64,000 nt of DNA from Chromobacterium violaceum ATCC 12472 (GTDB lineage: Bacteria; Pseudomonadota; Gammaproteobacteria; Burkholderiales; Chromobacteriaceae): NCBI RefSeq assembly GCF_000007705.1, contig NC_005085.1, positions 2,737,752 to 2,801,751 of the forward strand, read 5' to 3'. Positions 28,011 to 36,618 of this stretch are shown piece after piece (position 1 is the first letter of the stretch; each line of letters opens with the position of its first letter). A program made the position numbers and the translations under genes. The notes under the pieces are model-generated. The model had not been told where the DNA came from, made no database searches, and saw only the letters and a list, made by a program, of their open reading frames with translations.

Positions 28011-28562
28011 TCAGATCCGCGTCATGCAGACGTTGAAGCCGTTGGCGTAACCGTAGCGCGAGTAGTAGTCGCGCTGCGACGGCGTGCCGTGCTCGGCGTA
28101 GTCGGCCGCGTCGCGCGCCGAAGCCACCGCATTCTCGATGAAGCTCGAATAGCGCAGATTGGTCTCGGCGTACTTGGCGAAGGTGCCCCCCACGCAGTCG
28201 GCCTGCAGTTCCTGCATCGGCGGCTGGCGGTTGATGCCGCGGGTGAACTGGACGGAATGGCCCCACTCGTGCGCCAGGATGAACTTGGCCACGTAGTTGC
28301 CGTAGCTGTTTTCCTGCTGCTGCAGGAAACCAGTGCCGACGCTGATGGTGTAAGGGCCGCAGGCCATCGCGCTGGATTGCGGCTCGCCGCAGGCCCTCTG
28401 GTCGACATAAACCGTCGGGCGGGCGTAAGAGCCGAGGAAGCCCCGGATCTCATTGGCGCTGGACTGGATGTAGCTGTTGTTCACCGGCAGGGCCAGCGCC
28501 GCGCCGGCCTGGCCTGCCAGGGCCGCGCCAAGCGCGCACAGCGTGATGATTTTCCTTGTCAT
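28011..28562 (-). CDS. Secreted neutral zinc metallopeptidase (YpfJ-like)
   Basis: Protein of 183 residues with a signal peptide (MTRKIITLCALGAALAGQAGA). The zincin motif HEWGHSVQ is at about residues 94-101 and is followed by MQELQADCVGG, where the Glu is the expected third ligand and the ADC-GG pattern is that of YpfJ/KPN_02809-type metallopeptidases. The domain is shorter than E. coli YpfJ because the N-terminal region is missing. It is translationally linked to the Sel1-like gene downstream. Substrate unknown. Confidence 0.75.
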   Translation of the reverse strand: MTRKIITLCALGAALAGQAGAALALPVNNSYIQSSANEIRGFLGSYARPTVYVDQRACGEPQSSAMACGPYTISVGTGFLQQQENSYGNYVAKFILAHEWGHSVQFTRGINRQPPMQELQADCVGGTFAKYAETNLRYSSFIENAVASARDAADYAEHGTPSQRDYYSRYGYANGFNVCMTRI

Positions 28563-28728
28563 GATCTCTTTCTCCTTGAGTATTGCGTCACGGAGATCTT
28601 TTTATGGCAAATGAATAATCATTCTGGAAAGAATAAATTTTTATAAAATTTAAATTTGATATTCTAACTTTATGTCTTTATTTTGCTGTTAAATTACACT
28701 TATTACGTAGTGAGAATATCTATGCAAA

Positions 28729-28760
28729 GAGCGGGCCGCTGCTGCGGACCGCCCCTTTCC
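28729..28760 (-). terminator. Possible terminator downstream of the SDR gene
   Basis: Mostly paired G+C-rich hairpin with mismatches (GGGCGGTCCGC and GCGGCCCGCTC on the minus strand), followed by TTT. It is 32 bp past the SDR stop. The rest of 28563-28728 is A+T-rich with no gene seen. Confidence 0.4.
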
Positions 28761-28791
28761 TATGCCGACCTCTGAAGCCGCCCCGAGTCGC

Positions 28792-29514
28792 TTAGGCTGA
28801 TTGCCCGGTGGCCGCCAGCACGATCTCGCGTACGCACACCCGCTGCGGTTGGCCGTAGGCGTAGGCGATGGCCTCGGCCACGTCATCCGCCTCCAGCACG
28901 CCGCCCATCTGCTGCTTCCATTCCTGGTAGCCGGCCTTGATCGCTTCGTCGGTGGTATGGCCCAGGAGCTCGGTTTCCACCGCGCCCGGCGCGATGGTGA
29001 TCACCCGCACGCCGCTGGCGGCCACTTCCTCGCGCAGGTTTTCCGAGATCGCGTGCACGGCGAACTTGGTGCCGCAGTAGGCCACGTGGTTGGGAAAGGT
29101 CTTGCGCCCGGCGATGGAGCTGATGTTGATGATGGTGCCGCGGCCGCGCGCCACCATGCCGGCCAGCACCGCGTGGATGCCGTTGAGCAGGCCCTTGACG
29201 TTGACGTCCAGCATGCGCTGCCACTCGTCGGGATCCTGCTTGGCCATCGCGCCCAGCAGCATCACGCCGGCGTTGTTGACGATGGCGTCGGCAGGACCGA
29301 AGCGCGCCTCAGCCTCGGCCTGCGCGGCCTGCAGCTGGGCGCCATCGCTCACGTCCACCCGGCGGCACAAGGTGTTCGGCAATTCCAGCGCCTCCAGCTT
29401 GTCGACGCGGCGCGCCAGCAGCAGCAGCGGGTGGCCTGCCTGGGAAAACCGCTTGGCGGCGGCGGCGCCGATGCCGGAGCTCGCGCCGGTGATCACGATC
29501 AGGGGCTTGTTCAT
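28792..29514 (-). CDS. Short-chain dehydrogenase/reductase
   Basis: NAD(P)-dependent oxidoreductase of 240 residues with a complete classical SDR core: TGASSGIG cofactor loop (about residues 9-16), NNAGV, catalytic Ser in INISSIAG, and YCGTK for Tyr and Lys. Arg16-18 region positives (LARRVDK) suggest NADP preference. Start at 29514 follows AAGGAGAGA. It is similar to the YdfG/3-oxoacyl reductase-like group, but substrate is not predictable. It is divergent from a LysR gene that probably regulates it. Confidence 0.88.
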   Translation of the reverse strand: MNKPLIVITGASSGIGAAAAKRFSQAGHPLLLLARRVDKLEALELPNTLCRRVDVSDGAQLQAAQAEAEARFGPADAIVNNAGVMLLGAMAKQDPDEWQRMLDVNVKGLLNGIHAVLAGMVARGRGTIINISSIAGRKTFPNHVAYCGTKFAVHAISENLREEVAASGVRVITIAPGAVETELLGHTTDEAIKAGYQEWKQQMGGVLEADDVAEAIAYAYGQPQRVCVREIVLAATGQSA

Positions 29515-29593
29515 GGACTCTCTCCTTCCATAAGATTTATCGATACGAAACAGATGCCATGCAGTATATTTACCGCCATGCCGACTGAAAAAT

Positions 29594-29626
29594 GATAAAA
29601 ATCTCTGCCTGAAATAGATTATTTTT
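29594..29626. promoter_or_regulatory. Imperfect dyad in the SDR/LysR divergent region
   Basis: ATAAAAATCT and AGATTATTTTTAT form an imperfect inverted repeat next to the lysR start, in a 112-bp A+T-rich gap. It could be a LysR autoregulatory site. Confidence 0.35.
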
Positions 29627-30478
29627 ATGGATATTCGCCAACTAAAGGCATTTGTCGCCGTTTTCGAGGAGCGCAGCATCACGCTGGCGGCGCAGCGGCT
29701 GTTCGTCACCCAGCCAACGCTGTCCGTCACCATACGCCAGTTGGAAGATGAGCTGGGCGTCAGCCTGTTCGAACGGCAGCCCCGCGGAGTCGATGTCAGC
29801 GAAAACGCCCGCCTGCTCTACCCGCAGGCGCGCCGGATGCTGGCTCAGGCACAGGCCTTGGCCGGCATGTTCCGCCAGCGGCGCGATTGCCTGCCGCTAT
29901 GCCTGGGCGTGGACGGCGATGTGAGCCGCAGCCACCTGGAAGCCTTGCTGGCGCGCGCGGCGCGGGCCGAACCGGCGATATTGCTGGAAACGCGGGAAGG
30001 ATGCTGCGGCGACGCGCGGCTGGCGGCCGAGGACGGCCGCTGCGAGGACGAGCTGTTTCTGCCCTTGTGGGAGGAAAATTTCGTGTTGGCCGTGCCGGCC
30101 GGCCACCGGCTGGCGGCGCGCGATCAGGTGGATATGGCGCTGCTGGACGAGCCGGACTGGATCGTCTGCCCGGACCATCCCAGCCACCAGCGGCTGCTGG
30201 ATCTGCACGGCGCCGCGGCGCCGGCGCTGGCGACGGCCGCGCGGGCCGGCAGCCTGAGGCTGGCCGCCCACATGGCGGCCGCGGGGCTCGGCGTCGCGCT
30301 GCTGCCCGCCTCGCTGGCGAACGACCATCCTGGCCTGGAGGCCATCCCGCTGTCCGGTGCGACGCCCTACCGCCGCGTCGGCTTGTGCCATGCGCCCCAG
30401 GCGCTGGAACTGCCGGCCTTGCAGGCCTTGAAAACGGCGTTGGAAGATTACAGCGGCAGCGGCGCGGATAGCCCGTAG
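29627..30478 (+). CDS. LysR-family transcriptional regulator
   Basis: Regulator of 283 residues with a typical N-terminal helix-turn-helix (MDIRQLKAFVAVFEERSITLAAQRL, TQPTLSVTIRQLEDELGV) and a ligand-binding domain from about residue 85. It is divergent from the SDR gene, its likely target. Its last 31 bp overlap the 3' end of the convergent argO gene. The effector-binding region is shorter than usual (about 283 against 295-310 residues), though no motif is obviously missing. Confidence 0.86.
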   Translation: MDIRQLKAFVAVFEERSITLAAQRLFVTQPTLSVTIRQLEDELGVSLFERQPRGVDVSENARLLYPQARRMLAQAQALAGMFRQRRDCLPLCLGVDGDVSRSHLEALLARAARAEPAILLETREGCCGDARLAAEDGRCEDELFLPLWEENFVLAVPAGHRLAARDQVDMALLDEPDWIVCPDHPSHQRLLDLHGAAAPALATAARAGSLRLAAHMAAAGLGVALLPASLANDHPGLEAIPLSGATPYRRVGLCHAPQALELPALQALKTALEDYSGSGADSP

Positions 30479-31083
30479 TTGTAGACCAGCATGGAGGCGG
30501 TGAACAGCATCACGAAGCCGATCACGCAGTCCAGCACCCGCCAGCTCGCAGGCTTGGTGAACAGCGGCGCCAGCTTGCCGGCGAACAGGCCGATGGCGCC
30601 GAACCACAGCACGGAAGCGCTCAGACTGCCCATCAGGAAAGACAGCGAACCGTGTTCGCCGTACACCGAGGACACGCTGCCGATCAGCACCACGGTGTCC
30701 AGCCAAACGTAGGGATTGAGCAGGGTCACCACCAGGATGGTGCGGATGGCGCTCTTGCGGTCGCGCTCCACGCCGCCCTCCAGCGTCATGCCACCGGCGT
30801 TCAGCGCCGAGCGGAAGGACTTGAACCCCAGCCACAGGATGAAAGCCGCGCCGGCCCAGGTGACCACGCTGATGAAGCCGGGAATGCCGGCCACAACTTT
30901 GCCCACCCCCAACACGCCGGCGGCGATCAGCAACACGTCGGCGACGATGCAGATGGCGACGATGGGCAGCACGTGGCTGCGTCCTATGCCCTGCCGCAGC
31001 ACATAAGCGTTCTGCGGGCCGATGCCGACGATCTGGCTGAAGGAGATGCCCAGCGCGGAAAGGAAAACACTGAAATTGAACAT
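30448..31083 (-). CDS. argO: ArgO/LysE-family basic amino acid exporter
   Basis: Membrane protein of 211 residues with six hydrophobic segments and the LysE signature GIGPQNAYVLRQG near the N terminus; LLNPYVWLDTVVLIG is the second conserved block. Members export arginine or lysine and prevent toxic build-up. Start at 31083 (MFNFSVF) is chosen over 31095. The ArgP-type activator at 33751 supports the ArgO assignment. The 3' end overlaps the LysR gene convergently, and an EAL protein gene ends 65 bp upstream on the same strand. Confidence 0.88.
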   Translation of the reverse strand: MFNFSVFLSALGISFSQIVGIGPQNAYVLRQGIGRSHVLPIVAICIVADVLLIAAGVLGVGKVVAGIPGFISVVTWAGAAFILWLGFKSFRSALNAGGMTLEGGVERDRKSAIRTILVVTLLNPYVWLDTVVLIGSVSSVYGEHGSLSFLMGSLSASVLWFGAIGLFAGKLAPLFTKPASWRVLDCVIGFVMLFTASMLVYNYGLSAPLPL

Positions 31084-31148
31084 TGCCTGCTCCAAACTAT
31101 TTGCAGGCAGATTAACCGGCGGAAATGCTTAAGTAAAACTAATAAAAA

Positions 31149-33500
31149 TCATGATACATAAGCAGAATTTATAATCGCGCCCTTGCTCCACTGCTTCAAC
31201 CACTCCGGCAATTCTCCGGCGGCCAAGGGCGGCGAGATGCCGTAGCCCTGGCCGTCATGGCAGCCGATCTCGCGCAGCCGGCTCCAGATCGCGCGGCTCT
31301 CCACCCCCTCCACCACCAGCTTGCGCCCGGTATAGTGGGCGAAGGACAGCATGCTGCGGATGATGGCCTCGTTGCCCGGCATGTCCAGCAGCAGGCGCAC
31401 GAAGCGCTGGTCGATCTTGATGGTATCGAACGGCAACTGCTGCAGATGCACCAGCGACGACGCGCCGGTGCCGAAGTCGTCCAGCGCGATGGACAGGCCC
31501 AGGTCGCGGCAGCGCTCCAGCTTGGCGGTGATCTGCTCCGCTTCCTGCTGGGTGACGGTTTCCAGCACTTCCAGCTCCAGGAAGCCCGCCGGCAGCGGGT
31601 TCGCCTCCAGCAGCGTCTCCAGCCCCAGCAGAAAATCCTCATGCTTCAGCGTGGCGGCGGACAGATTGACGCTGACCGGCAGCGACAGGCCGCGCCGGCG
31701 CCACTCGCCCATCTGCCGCACCGCCTCGCGCAGCACCCACCAGTCCAGCTCGCGCATCAGGTTGGTATGCTCGATCGCAGTGAAGAACTCGCCCGGCGGC
31801 ACGTGCCGCCCGTTGCGCACCCAGCGCACCAGCGCCTCCGCGCCTTCGATGCGGTGATTCTGCAGATTGATCTTGGGCTGGTAGAACAGCGCCAGCTCGC
31901 CGCGGGGAATGGCCAGCGCGAACGCGCTGCGCAGCGCGTGCAGCTTGTGGATTTCCTCGTCCATCGCCGCGTCGTAGTGGCGGGAGTGGCCGCCGCCCTC
32001 CTCCTTGGCGCGGTTCAGCGCCAGGCCGGCGCGGCGCAGCAGGTTGGCCGCATCGCACAGCGCGTCACCGCTGACCGCGACGCCGACGCTGCAGCGTATC
32101 TCCACCTGGGCGCCCATCGCGTCCACCGGCTGCGGCAACAAGCTCATCAGCTCTTCCACCAGCTCCTGCAGCCTGTCTGTGCGTTCCGAGCAGGCGACGA
32201 AGCGCGCGGCGCCGACCCGGCCGACATGGCCGAACGGGTAGATGGCCTGGCGCAGGCGGCGCGCCATCTCGCACAGCACCAGGTCGCCGCCCTCGTAGCC
32301 CAGCCGGGCGTTGATGTCGTGGAAGCCTTCAACGGCGATCGCCAGCACCGCCACCTGGCCGCCGTCGCGGCGCGACTGCAGCAGCCGGGCAATCAGTTCC
32401 TGCATGCGGTTGCGATTGGGCAGACCGGTCAGGGCGTCGTGCTGGGCCAGGAAAGCGAGCTCGGTCTCGGCGCGGTGGCTGCGCTCCAGCGCGTCATGGC
32501 GCTCCAGCCCGCGGCCGATCTCGCGCGCCATCAACTCGAACAGCGCGCGGCGGGACTGGTCGAAAAAACCCTCTTCGCCGGCGTGCAGCGCCAGCGCGCC
32601 CGCCACCTGCTGGCGCACCAGCAGCGGCACCACCAGCAGGCTGCGGATGCCCTGGCGGCTCAGCGCGCCGTGCCAGGGCTTCAGTGCGGGATCGGATTGC
32701 GCGTCGTTGCTGACCTGGGCCGCGCGGCTGCGCAGCGCGCGCGACACCGGGCCCGGCGCCTGCGCGTCCTCGGCGTGCCCCGGCAGCTCGCCGGGCATGG
32801 ACGCCCGCTCGCCGCGGGACAGCGCCGCCACCTCGACGCGCTTTTCGTCCGCGTCCAGCAGGCCCACCCAGGCCATTTCGAAGCCGGCCTCGCGCACGCA
32901 GACGTCGCAGACGGTCTGCAGCAGGATGCGGCGGTCGGCGCTGTCGGCCAGCGCCAAGCTGACGCCGCTCAGCGTCGCGTACAGGCCGGACATCGCCTGG
33001 AAATGCTCGCCATGGCGCGAAGCCTCGCGCTTCAGCGCCTGCTGGTAGCCATGGGTCTTCAGCATCTGGTCCAGCAGGATGCGCTTGCGCAGCAGCCGAG
33101 CCGCCTCGGTGCCCGCCGCCTGCTCCAAACCGCCAAGCAGATGCGGCTGGCAACGCTCGTACAGGCCCTGCAGCCAGCCCAGGCTCACGCCCAGCCGGCA
33201 ATACAGTTCGCCCTGCTCGACCAGCGCCGCTGCCACGGCCGAGTCCAGCGGCGCGCTCAGCAGCGCGTCCCACTCCGCCAGCAGCATCGCCGCCAGCTCG
33301 TCCTGATCGCAGCCATGGTGGCGCTGCAAGCGCTCCGCCTCGCCGGGGCTTTTCAGCAGATGCCAGTAAAGCTCCTTGCCCAGCAGCTCCCTGCGGGCCA
33401 GCCCCGCGTCGGCGTGGCGCGGCAATTGCGCCAGGTGTTCGGTCCGGATTCCGATAAAGCGGCACATGTTCGCCAGGAGTGCCATTTCATCCGTATGCAT
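31149..33500 (-). CDS. Globin-like sensor, GAF, degenerate GGDEF, EAL protein (c-di-GMP phosphodiesterase)
   Basis: Cytoplasmic signalling protein of 783 residues. Residues 1-160 look like a protoglobin-type sensor (ELYWHLLKSP ... YCRLGVSLGWLQGLY), but the position expected for the haem-ligating His holds Tyr. Next come a GAF domain (about 180-320), a GGDEF-fold domain whose motif is degenerate (RVGAARFV), and an EAL domain with AEALVRW, SVNLSA, LELEVLE, ALDDFGTG and IKIDQRF, consistent with an active phosphodiesterase. The start MHTDEMALL at 33500 is chosen; the frame is open upstream. It lies between argO and argP, with no evident link to amino acid export. Confidence 0.85.
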   Translation of the reverse strand: MHTDEMALLANMCRFIGIRTEHLAQLPRHADAGLARRELLGKELYWHLLKSPGEAERLQRHHGCDQDELAAMLLAEWDALLSAPLDSAVAAALVEQGELYCRLGVSLGWLQGLYERCQPHLLGGLEQAAGTEAARLLRKRILLDQMLKTHGYQQALKREASRHGEHFQAMSGLYATLSGVSLALADSADRRILLQTVCDVCVREAGFEMAWVGLLDADEKRVEVAALSRGERASMPGELPGHAEDAQAPGPVSRALRSRAAQVSNDAQSDPALKPWHGALSRQGIRSLLVVPLLVRQQVAGALALHAGEEGFFDQSRRALFELMAREIGRGLERHDALERSHRAETELAFLAQHDALTGLPNRNRMQELIARLLQSRRDGGQVAVLAIAVEGFHDINARLGYEGGDLVLCEMARRLRQAIYPFGHVGRVGAARFVACSERTDRLQELVEELMSLLPQPVDAMGAQVEIRCSVGVAVSGDALCDAANLLRRAGLALNRAKEEGGGHSRHYDAAMDEEIHKLHALRSAFALAIPRGELALFYQPKINLQNHRIEGAEALVRWVRNGRHVPPGEFFTAIEHTNLMRELDWWVLREAVRQMGEWRRRGLSLPVSVNLSAATLKHEDFLLGLETLLEANPLPAGFLELEVLETVTQQEAEQITAKLERCRDLGLSIALDDFGTGASSLVHLQQLPFDTIKIDQRFVRLLLDMPGNEAIIRSMLSFAHYTGRKLVVEGVESRAIWSRLREIGCHDGQGYGISPPLAAGELPEWLKQWSKGAIINSAYVS

Positions 33501-33750
33501 TGTTTTCTGCGCCTGTCGTGGCTGGAACGCGGCCTGCCGGACCGCCGTCCCTACTATCTCGCCCACCTGCCCAGGAGCAGGTATTTCTTGTACCGTGTCG
33601 ACCGGAGGCGCCCCCCGGAATCCATCGCGGAAAGCCGCGTCGGGCAAGGCCGGCCGCCAAAGCCTGCAACATGCCACGGCGCTGGCTTTTAAGCAAGCCC
33701 GGCGGCATTATTAAACGACCTCTTATCGTCAAAAGACCAGGGACCGCGAA

Positions 33751-34689
33751 GTGTTCGACCCCAGACAATTACAGACCCTGGCCGCAGTGGCGGAAACCGG
33801 GGGCTTCGACAAAGCCGCCAAGAAGCTGTTTCTGACCCAATCCGCGGTATCGCAACGCATACGCCAGCTGGAGGAACAACTGGGCCAGCCCGTGCTGACC
33901 CGCACCTCGCCGGCAGAGGCCACCGAGGCCGGGCGCCAGCTGCTGCGGCATTATCAGCAGTTGTTGCTGATGGAAAACCAGCTGCTGCAAAAACTCAGTC
34001 CCGCGCCGCGCCAGCGCGAATTCACCACGCTCGCCGTCGGCGTCAACGCCGACAGCCTGGCCACCTGGTATCTGCAGGCGGTGACGCCGGTGCTGGAAGC
34101 CCACGACCTGTTGCTGGACGTGGTGGTCGACGACCAGGACCACACCCATGAACTGATGCGCACCGGCCACGTGATGGGCTGCGTCAGCACCCGGCCGGTG
34201 CCGATCCAGACCGGCGTCCAGCATTACCTGGGCGCGATGCGCTATCTGTGCCTGGCCACGCCGCGCTTCGCCGCGCGGCATTTTCCGGACGGCGTCGACC
34301 ACGCGGCGCTGGCGCGCGCGCCCAGCATCATCTTCAGCCGCAAGGACGCGGTGCACGGCCAGTTCCTGCGCCAGGCGATCGGCTACGAGGGCGGCTTTCC
34401 CAGCTTCACCGTGCCCTCGGCCCAGGGCTTCGTCGAACTCACCCGCCAGGGCGTCGCCTACAGCCTGCTGCCGGAGCTGATGCTGGACGGCGACCTGGAA
34501 GACGGCCGGCTGGTGGACCTGTTCCCCGGCCAATACATGGACCTGCCGCTGTACTGGCACCACTGGCGGGTGGAATCCGAGCTGTCCCAGGCTTTGACCG
34601 AGGCCATGCTGGACTACTGCGGCCGCCACTTGCGCCAGGACAAAGTGGCATATCATGCATCTGTTGGAGAATCACGGCAGAACCCCTGA
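33751..34689 (+). CDS. argP: ArgP (IciA)-type LysR activator of the arginine exporter
   Basis: LysR regulator of 312 residues starting with GTG (MFDPRQLQTLAAVAETGGFDKAAKKL). TQSAVSQRIRQLEEQLGQPVL is the recognition helix region, and SFTVPSAQGFVELTRQGVAYSLLPE is typical of ArgP/LysG. ArgP activates argO in response to arginine or lysine. It is 2.7 kb from argO, separated by the EAL gene, whereas argP and lysE are often divergent neighbours. The 250 bp upstream hold its promoter but I could not define it. Confidence 0.88.
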   Translation: MFDPRQLQTLAAVAETGGFDKAAKKLFLTQSAVSQRIRQLEEQLGQPVLTRTSPAEATEAGRQLLRHYQQLLLMENQLLQKLSPAPRQREFTTLAVGVNADSLATWYLQAVTPVLEAHDLLLDVVVDDQDHTHELMRTGHVMGCVSTRPVPIQTGVQHYLGAMRYLCLATPRFAARHFPDGVDHAALARAPSIIFSRKDAVHGQFLRQAIGYEGGFPSFTVPSAQGFVELTRQGVAYSLLPELMLDGDLEDGRLVDLFPGQYMDLPLYWHHWRVESELSQALTEAMLDYCGRHLRQDKVAYHASVGESRQNP

Positions 34690-34771
34690 CCCAAGCGGCG
34701 CGGCTGTCGCATTGACAAGGCCACGCCCCCTGGCGCATCATCCGGCGCCGACCTGGTTTTATGGAGGCAGC

Positions 34772-35212
34772 ATGACCAGCAAGCAGCAAATACCCAGCAA
34801 TGAACAGTGGGCCGAACTGGAAATGGCCGCGCAACTGGCCGCCCGCCAGGCTTACGCGCCCTATAGCCGCTTCACCGTCGGCGCCGCCATCCTGGACGGC
34901 AACGGCAAGATACACATCGGCTGCAATGTGGAAAACGCCTCCTACGGCCTGAGCAACTGCGCGGAGCGCACCGCGATCTTCGCCGCCCGCGCCAACCACG
35001 GCATGCAGGAAGTGGTGGCGGTTTGCATCTACACCCCCACCGACAAGCCTGCCTCGCCTTGCGGCGCCTGCCGCCAGGTGCTGAACGAATTCGGTCCGAC
35101 GATGCGCGTGCGCTCGATCTGCGACGGCGAAGACATCATCGACACCACGCTGGACGCGCTGCTGCCCTCCGCCTTCGGTCCCAAGAATCTTCAGGACGCC
35201 AGCCAGCGTTGA
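34772..35212 (+). CDS. cdd: Cytidine deaminase
   Basis: Zinc enzyme of 146 residues converting cytidine and deoxycytidine to uridine forms for pyrimidine salvage. The active site is complete: CAE in LSNCAERTAIF (Cys zinc ligand and catalytic Glu) and PCGACRQVL (two Cys ligands). It is of the small homotetrameric type. ATG 34772 follows ATGGAGGCAG, a strong ribosome-binding site. A good terminator follows. The NCS1 nucleobase transporter at 36.6 kb may act in the same salvage pathway. Confidence 0.94.
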   Translation: MTSKQQIPSNEQWAELEMAAQLAARQAYAPYSRFTVGAAILDGNGKIHIGCNVENASYGLSNCAERTAIFAARANHGMQEVVAVCIYTPTDKPASPCGACRQVLNEFGPTMRVRSICDGEDIIDTTLDALLPSAFGPKNLQDASQR

Positions 35213-35234
35213 GCCGCTGTCCGACTTCCATCCA

Positions 35235-35260
35235 ACGGGAACCCGCGGGTTCCCGTTTTT
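35235..35260 (+). terminator. Rho-independent terminator of cdd
   Basis: Perfect hairpin ACGGGAACCC-GC-GGGTTCCCGT followed by TTTTT, starting 23 bp after the cdd stop. Confidence 0.9.
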
Positions 35261-35375
35261 CATGCCCGCGAAAAGGTTCCCCTGCGCCCGCCTCTCTTAG
35301 GGACAGCTGAAAATAAAAATCACTCGCTATATGGTCGATCACGCTGTTCCTGTTCAGAACGATAAGGAGTCCGTG

Positions 35376-36614
35376 ATGATGAAATCCGCCATTTCATATC
35401 TGTCCGCGCTGCTGATCGGCCTGGGCGCGGCGTCCGCCCACGCCGCCGAGGAGGCCCAAGACCCCGCGCTGCGCCAGCAAGCCGCCGACGCCTTGGCGCG
35501 GCTCGCACCGCGACCGCTGGCCAAGGGAGATCTGCCGCAGCCGCTGGTGGAAGTGAACCGCGAAAGCGCCGACCGCCGCTGGGTGATCGGATCGGCCACC
35601 CAGCCGCTGCCGCTCATGGCCGGCGCGGATGCCGACCAGGTGCCGTTGTCCCGCTTGTTCCTGGCGCGCCAGACCGACCAGGGCTGGCAGCTGGCCATGG
35701 AAGGAGAAGACGGCTTCGCCGCGCTGCTGGAAGCCGCGCCGGACGGCTGGCTGAGCGCCGACGAGCGGCGCGCCTGGCGCAGCCAGGCCATCCGCGCCAA
35801 GCGGCTGGCGCCCGACGCCACCGGCCTGGGCCTGCCCTGGCAGGAAGGCTCAAGCTGGAGCATGACCGGCGGCCCGCACGGCTACAGCGGCGAGAGCCAG
35901 CCTTACGATTCCATAGACTTCGCCGGCGGCGACGGCCGGGTGCTGGCACCGCAGGCCGGCGTGATCTACAAAAGCTGCCTGCGCAACGGCAGCGGACTGG
36001 TCAAGCTGGTGCACGACAACGGCTATTCCTCCACCTACTACCACATGATCAACCTCAACACGGTGGCCGACGGCCAGCGGATGGCCAAGGGCGCCTATCT
36101 GGGCAAGATAGGCAACGGCCTGCCTTGCGGCGGAAGCACCACCGGCCCCCATGTGCACTTCTCGCTGATCCACCAGGGCAAGGCCGAGCCGGTGAACCGC
36201 AAGTGGCTGGGCGGATGGCAATTCTTCTCCGGTGGCCGCGCCTACCAGGGCTACGCCTCGCGCAACGGCAGCCGGGTGAACGTGGGCGGACGCCTGACCC
36301 ACTACAGCGGCGGCAGCGACCCCGCGCCGACGCCGAGCGGTTCCAGCGGCGTCGCCACGCCGCGCGGCGGCGACAGCCGCGTCAACCTGCGCGGCGGCCC
36401 CAGCCTGAGCGCGGAAATCGTCGGCAGCGCGGCGCGCGGCGAACAGGTGGCGCTGCAATGCCACATCCGCGGCGAGGCGGTGGACGGCGTCTGGGGCCGC
36501 ACCGACATCTGGAACCGCACCGCCTCCGGCCACTGGATCAGCGACGGCTTCATCGACACCGGCAGCAACGCGCCGGTGGTGCCGCCCTGCCCGTCATCGG
36601 CGCGGCCATGGTAA
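35376..36614 (+). CDS. LasA-like secreted M23 metallopeptidase with SH3-type tail
   Basis: Secreted endopeptidase of 412 residues related to staphylolysin LasA. Signal peptide MMKSAISYLSALLIGLGAASAHA, a propeptide-like region (about 25-155), then the M23 domain with zinc ligands His and Asp in GGPHGYSG ... DSIDFAGG and the HxH pair in GPHVHFSL. A C-terminal bacterial SH3-type domain (DSRVNLRGGPSLSAEIVG, about 335-400) could bind cell walls. LasA-type enzymes cut glycine bridges in Gram-positive peptidoglycan and elastin. Start 35376 follows AAGGAGT. The gene converges with the NCS1 gene, leaving 4 bp between stops. Confidence 0.88.
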   Translation: MMKSAISYLSALLIGLGAASAHAAEEAQDPALRQQAADALARLAPRPLAKGDLPQPLVEVNRESADRRWVIGSATQPLPLMAGADADQVPLSRLFLARQTDQGWQLAMEGEDGFAALLEAAPDGWLSADERRAWRSQAIRAKRLAPDATGLGLPWQEGSSWSMTGGPHGYSGESQPYDSIDFAGGDGRVLAPQAGVIYKSCLRNGSGLVKLVHDNGYSSTYYHMINLNTVADGQRMAKGAYLGKIGNGLPCGGSTTGPHVHFSLIHQGKAEPVNRKWLGGWQFFSGGRAYQGYASRNGSRVNVGGRLTHYSGGSDPAPTPSGSSGVATPRGGDSRVNLRGGPSLSAEIVGSAARGEQVALQCHIRGEAVDGVWGRTDIWNRTASGHWISDGFIDTGSNAPVVPPCPSSARPW

Positions 36615-36618
36615 ACGC

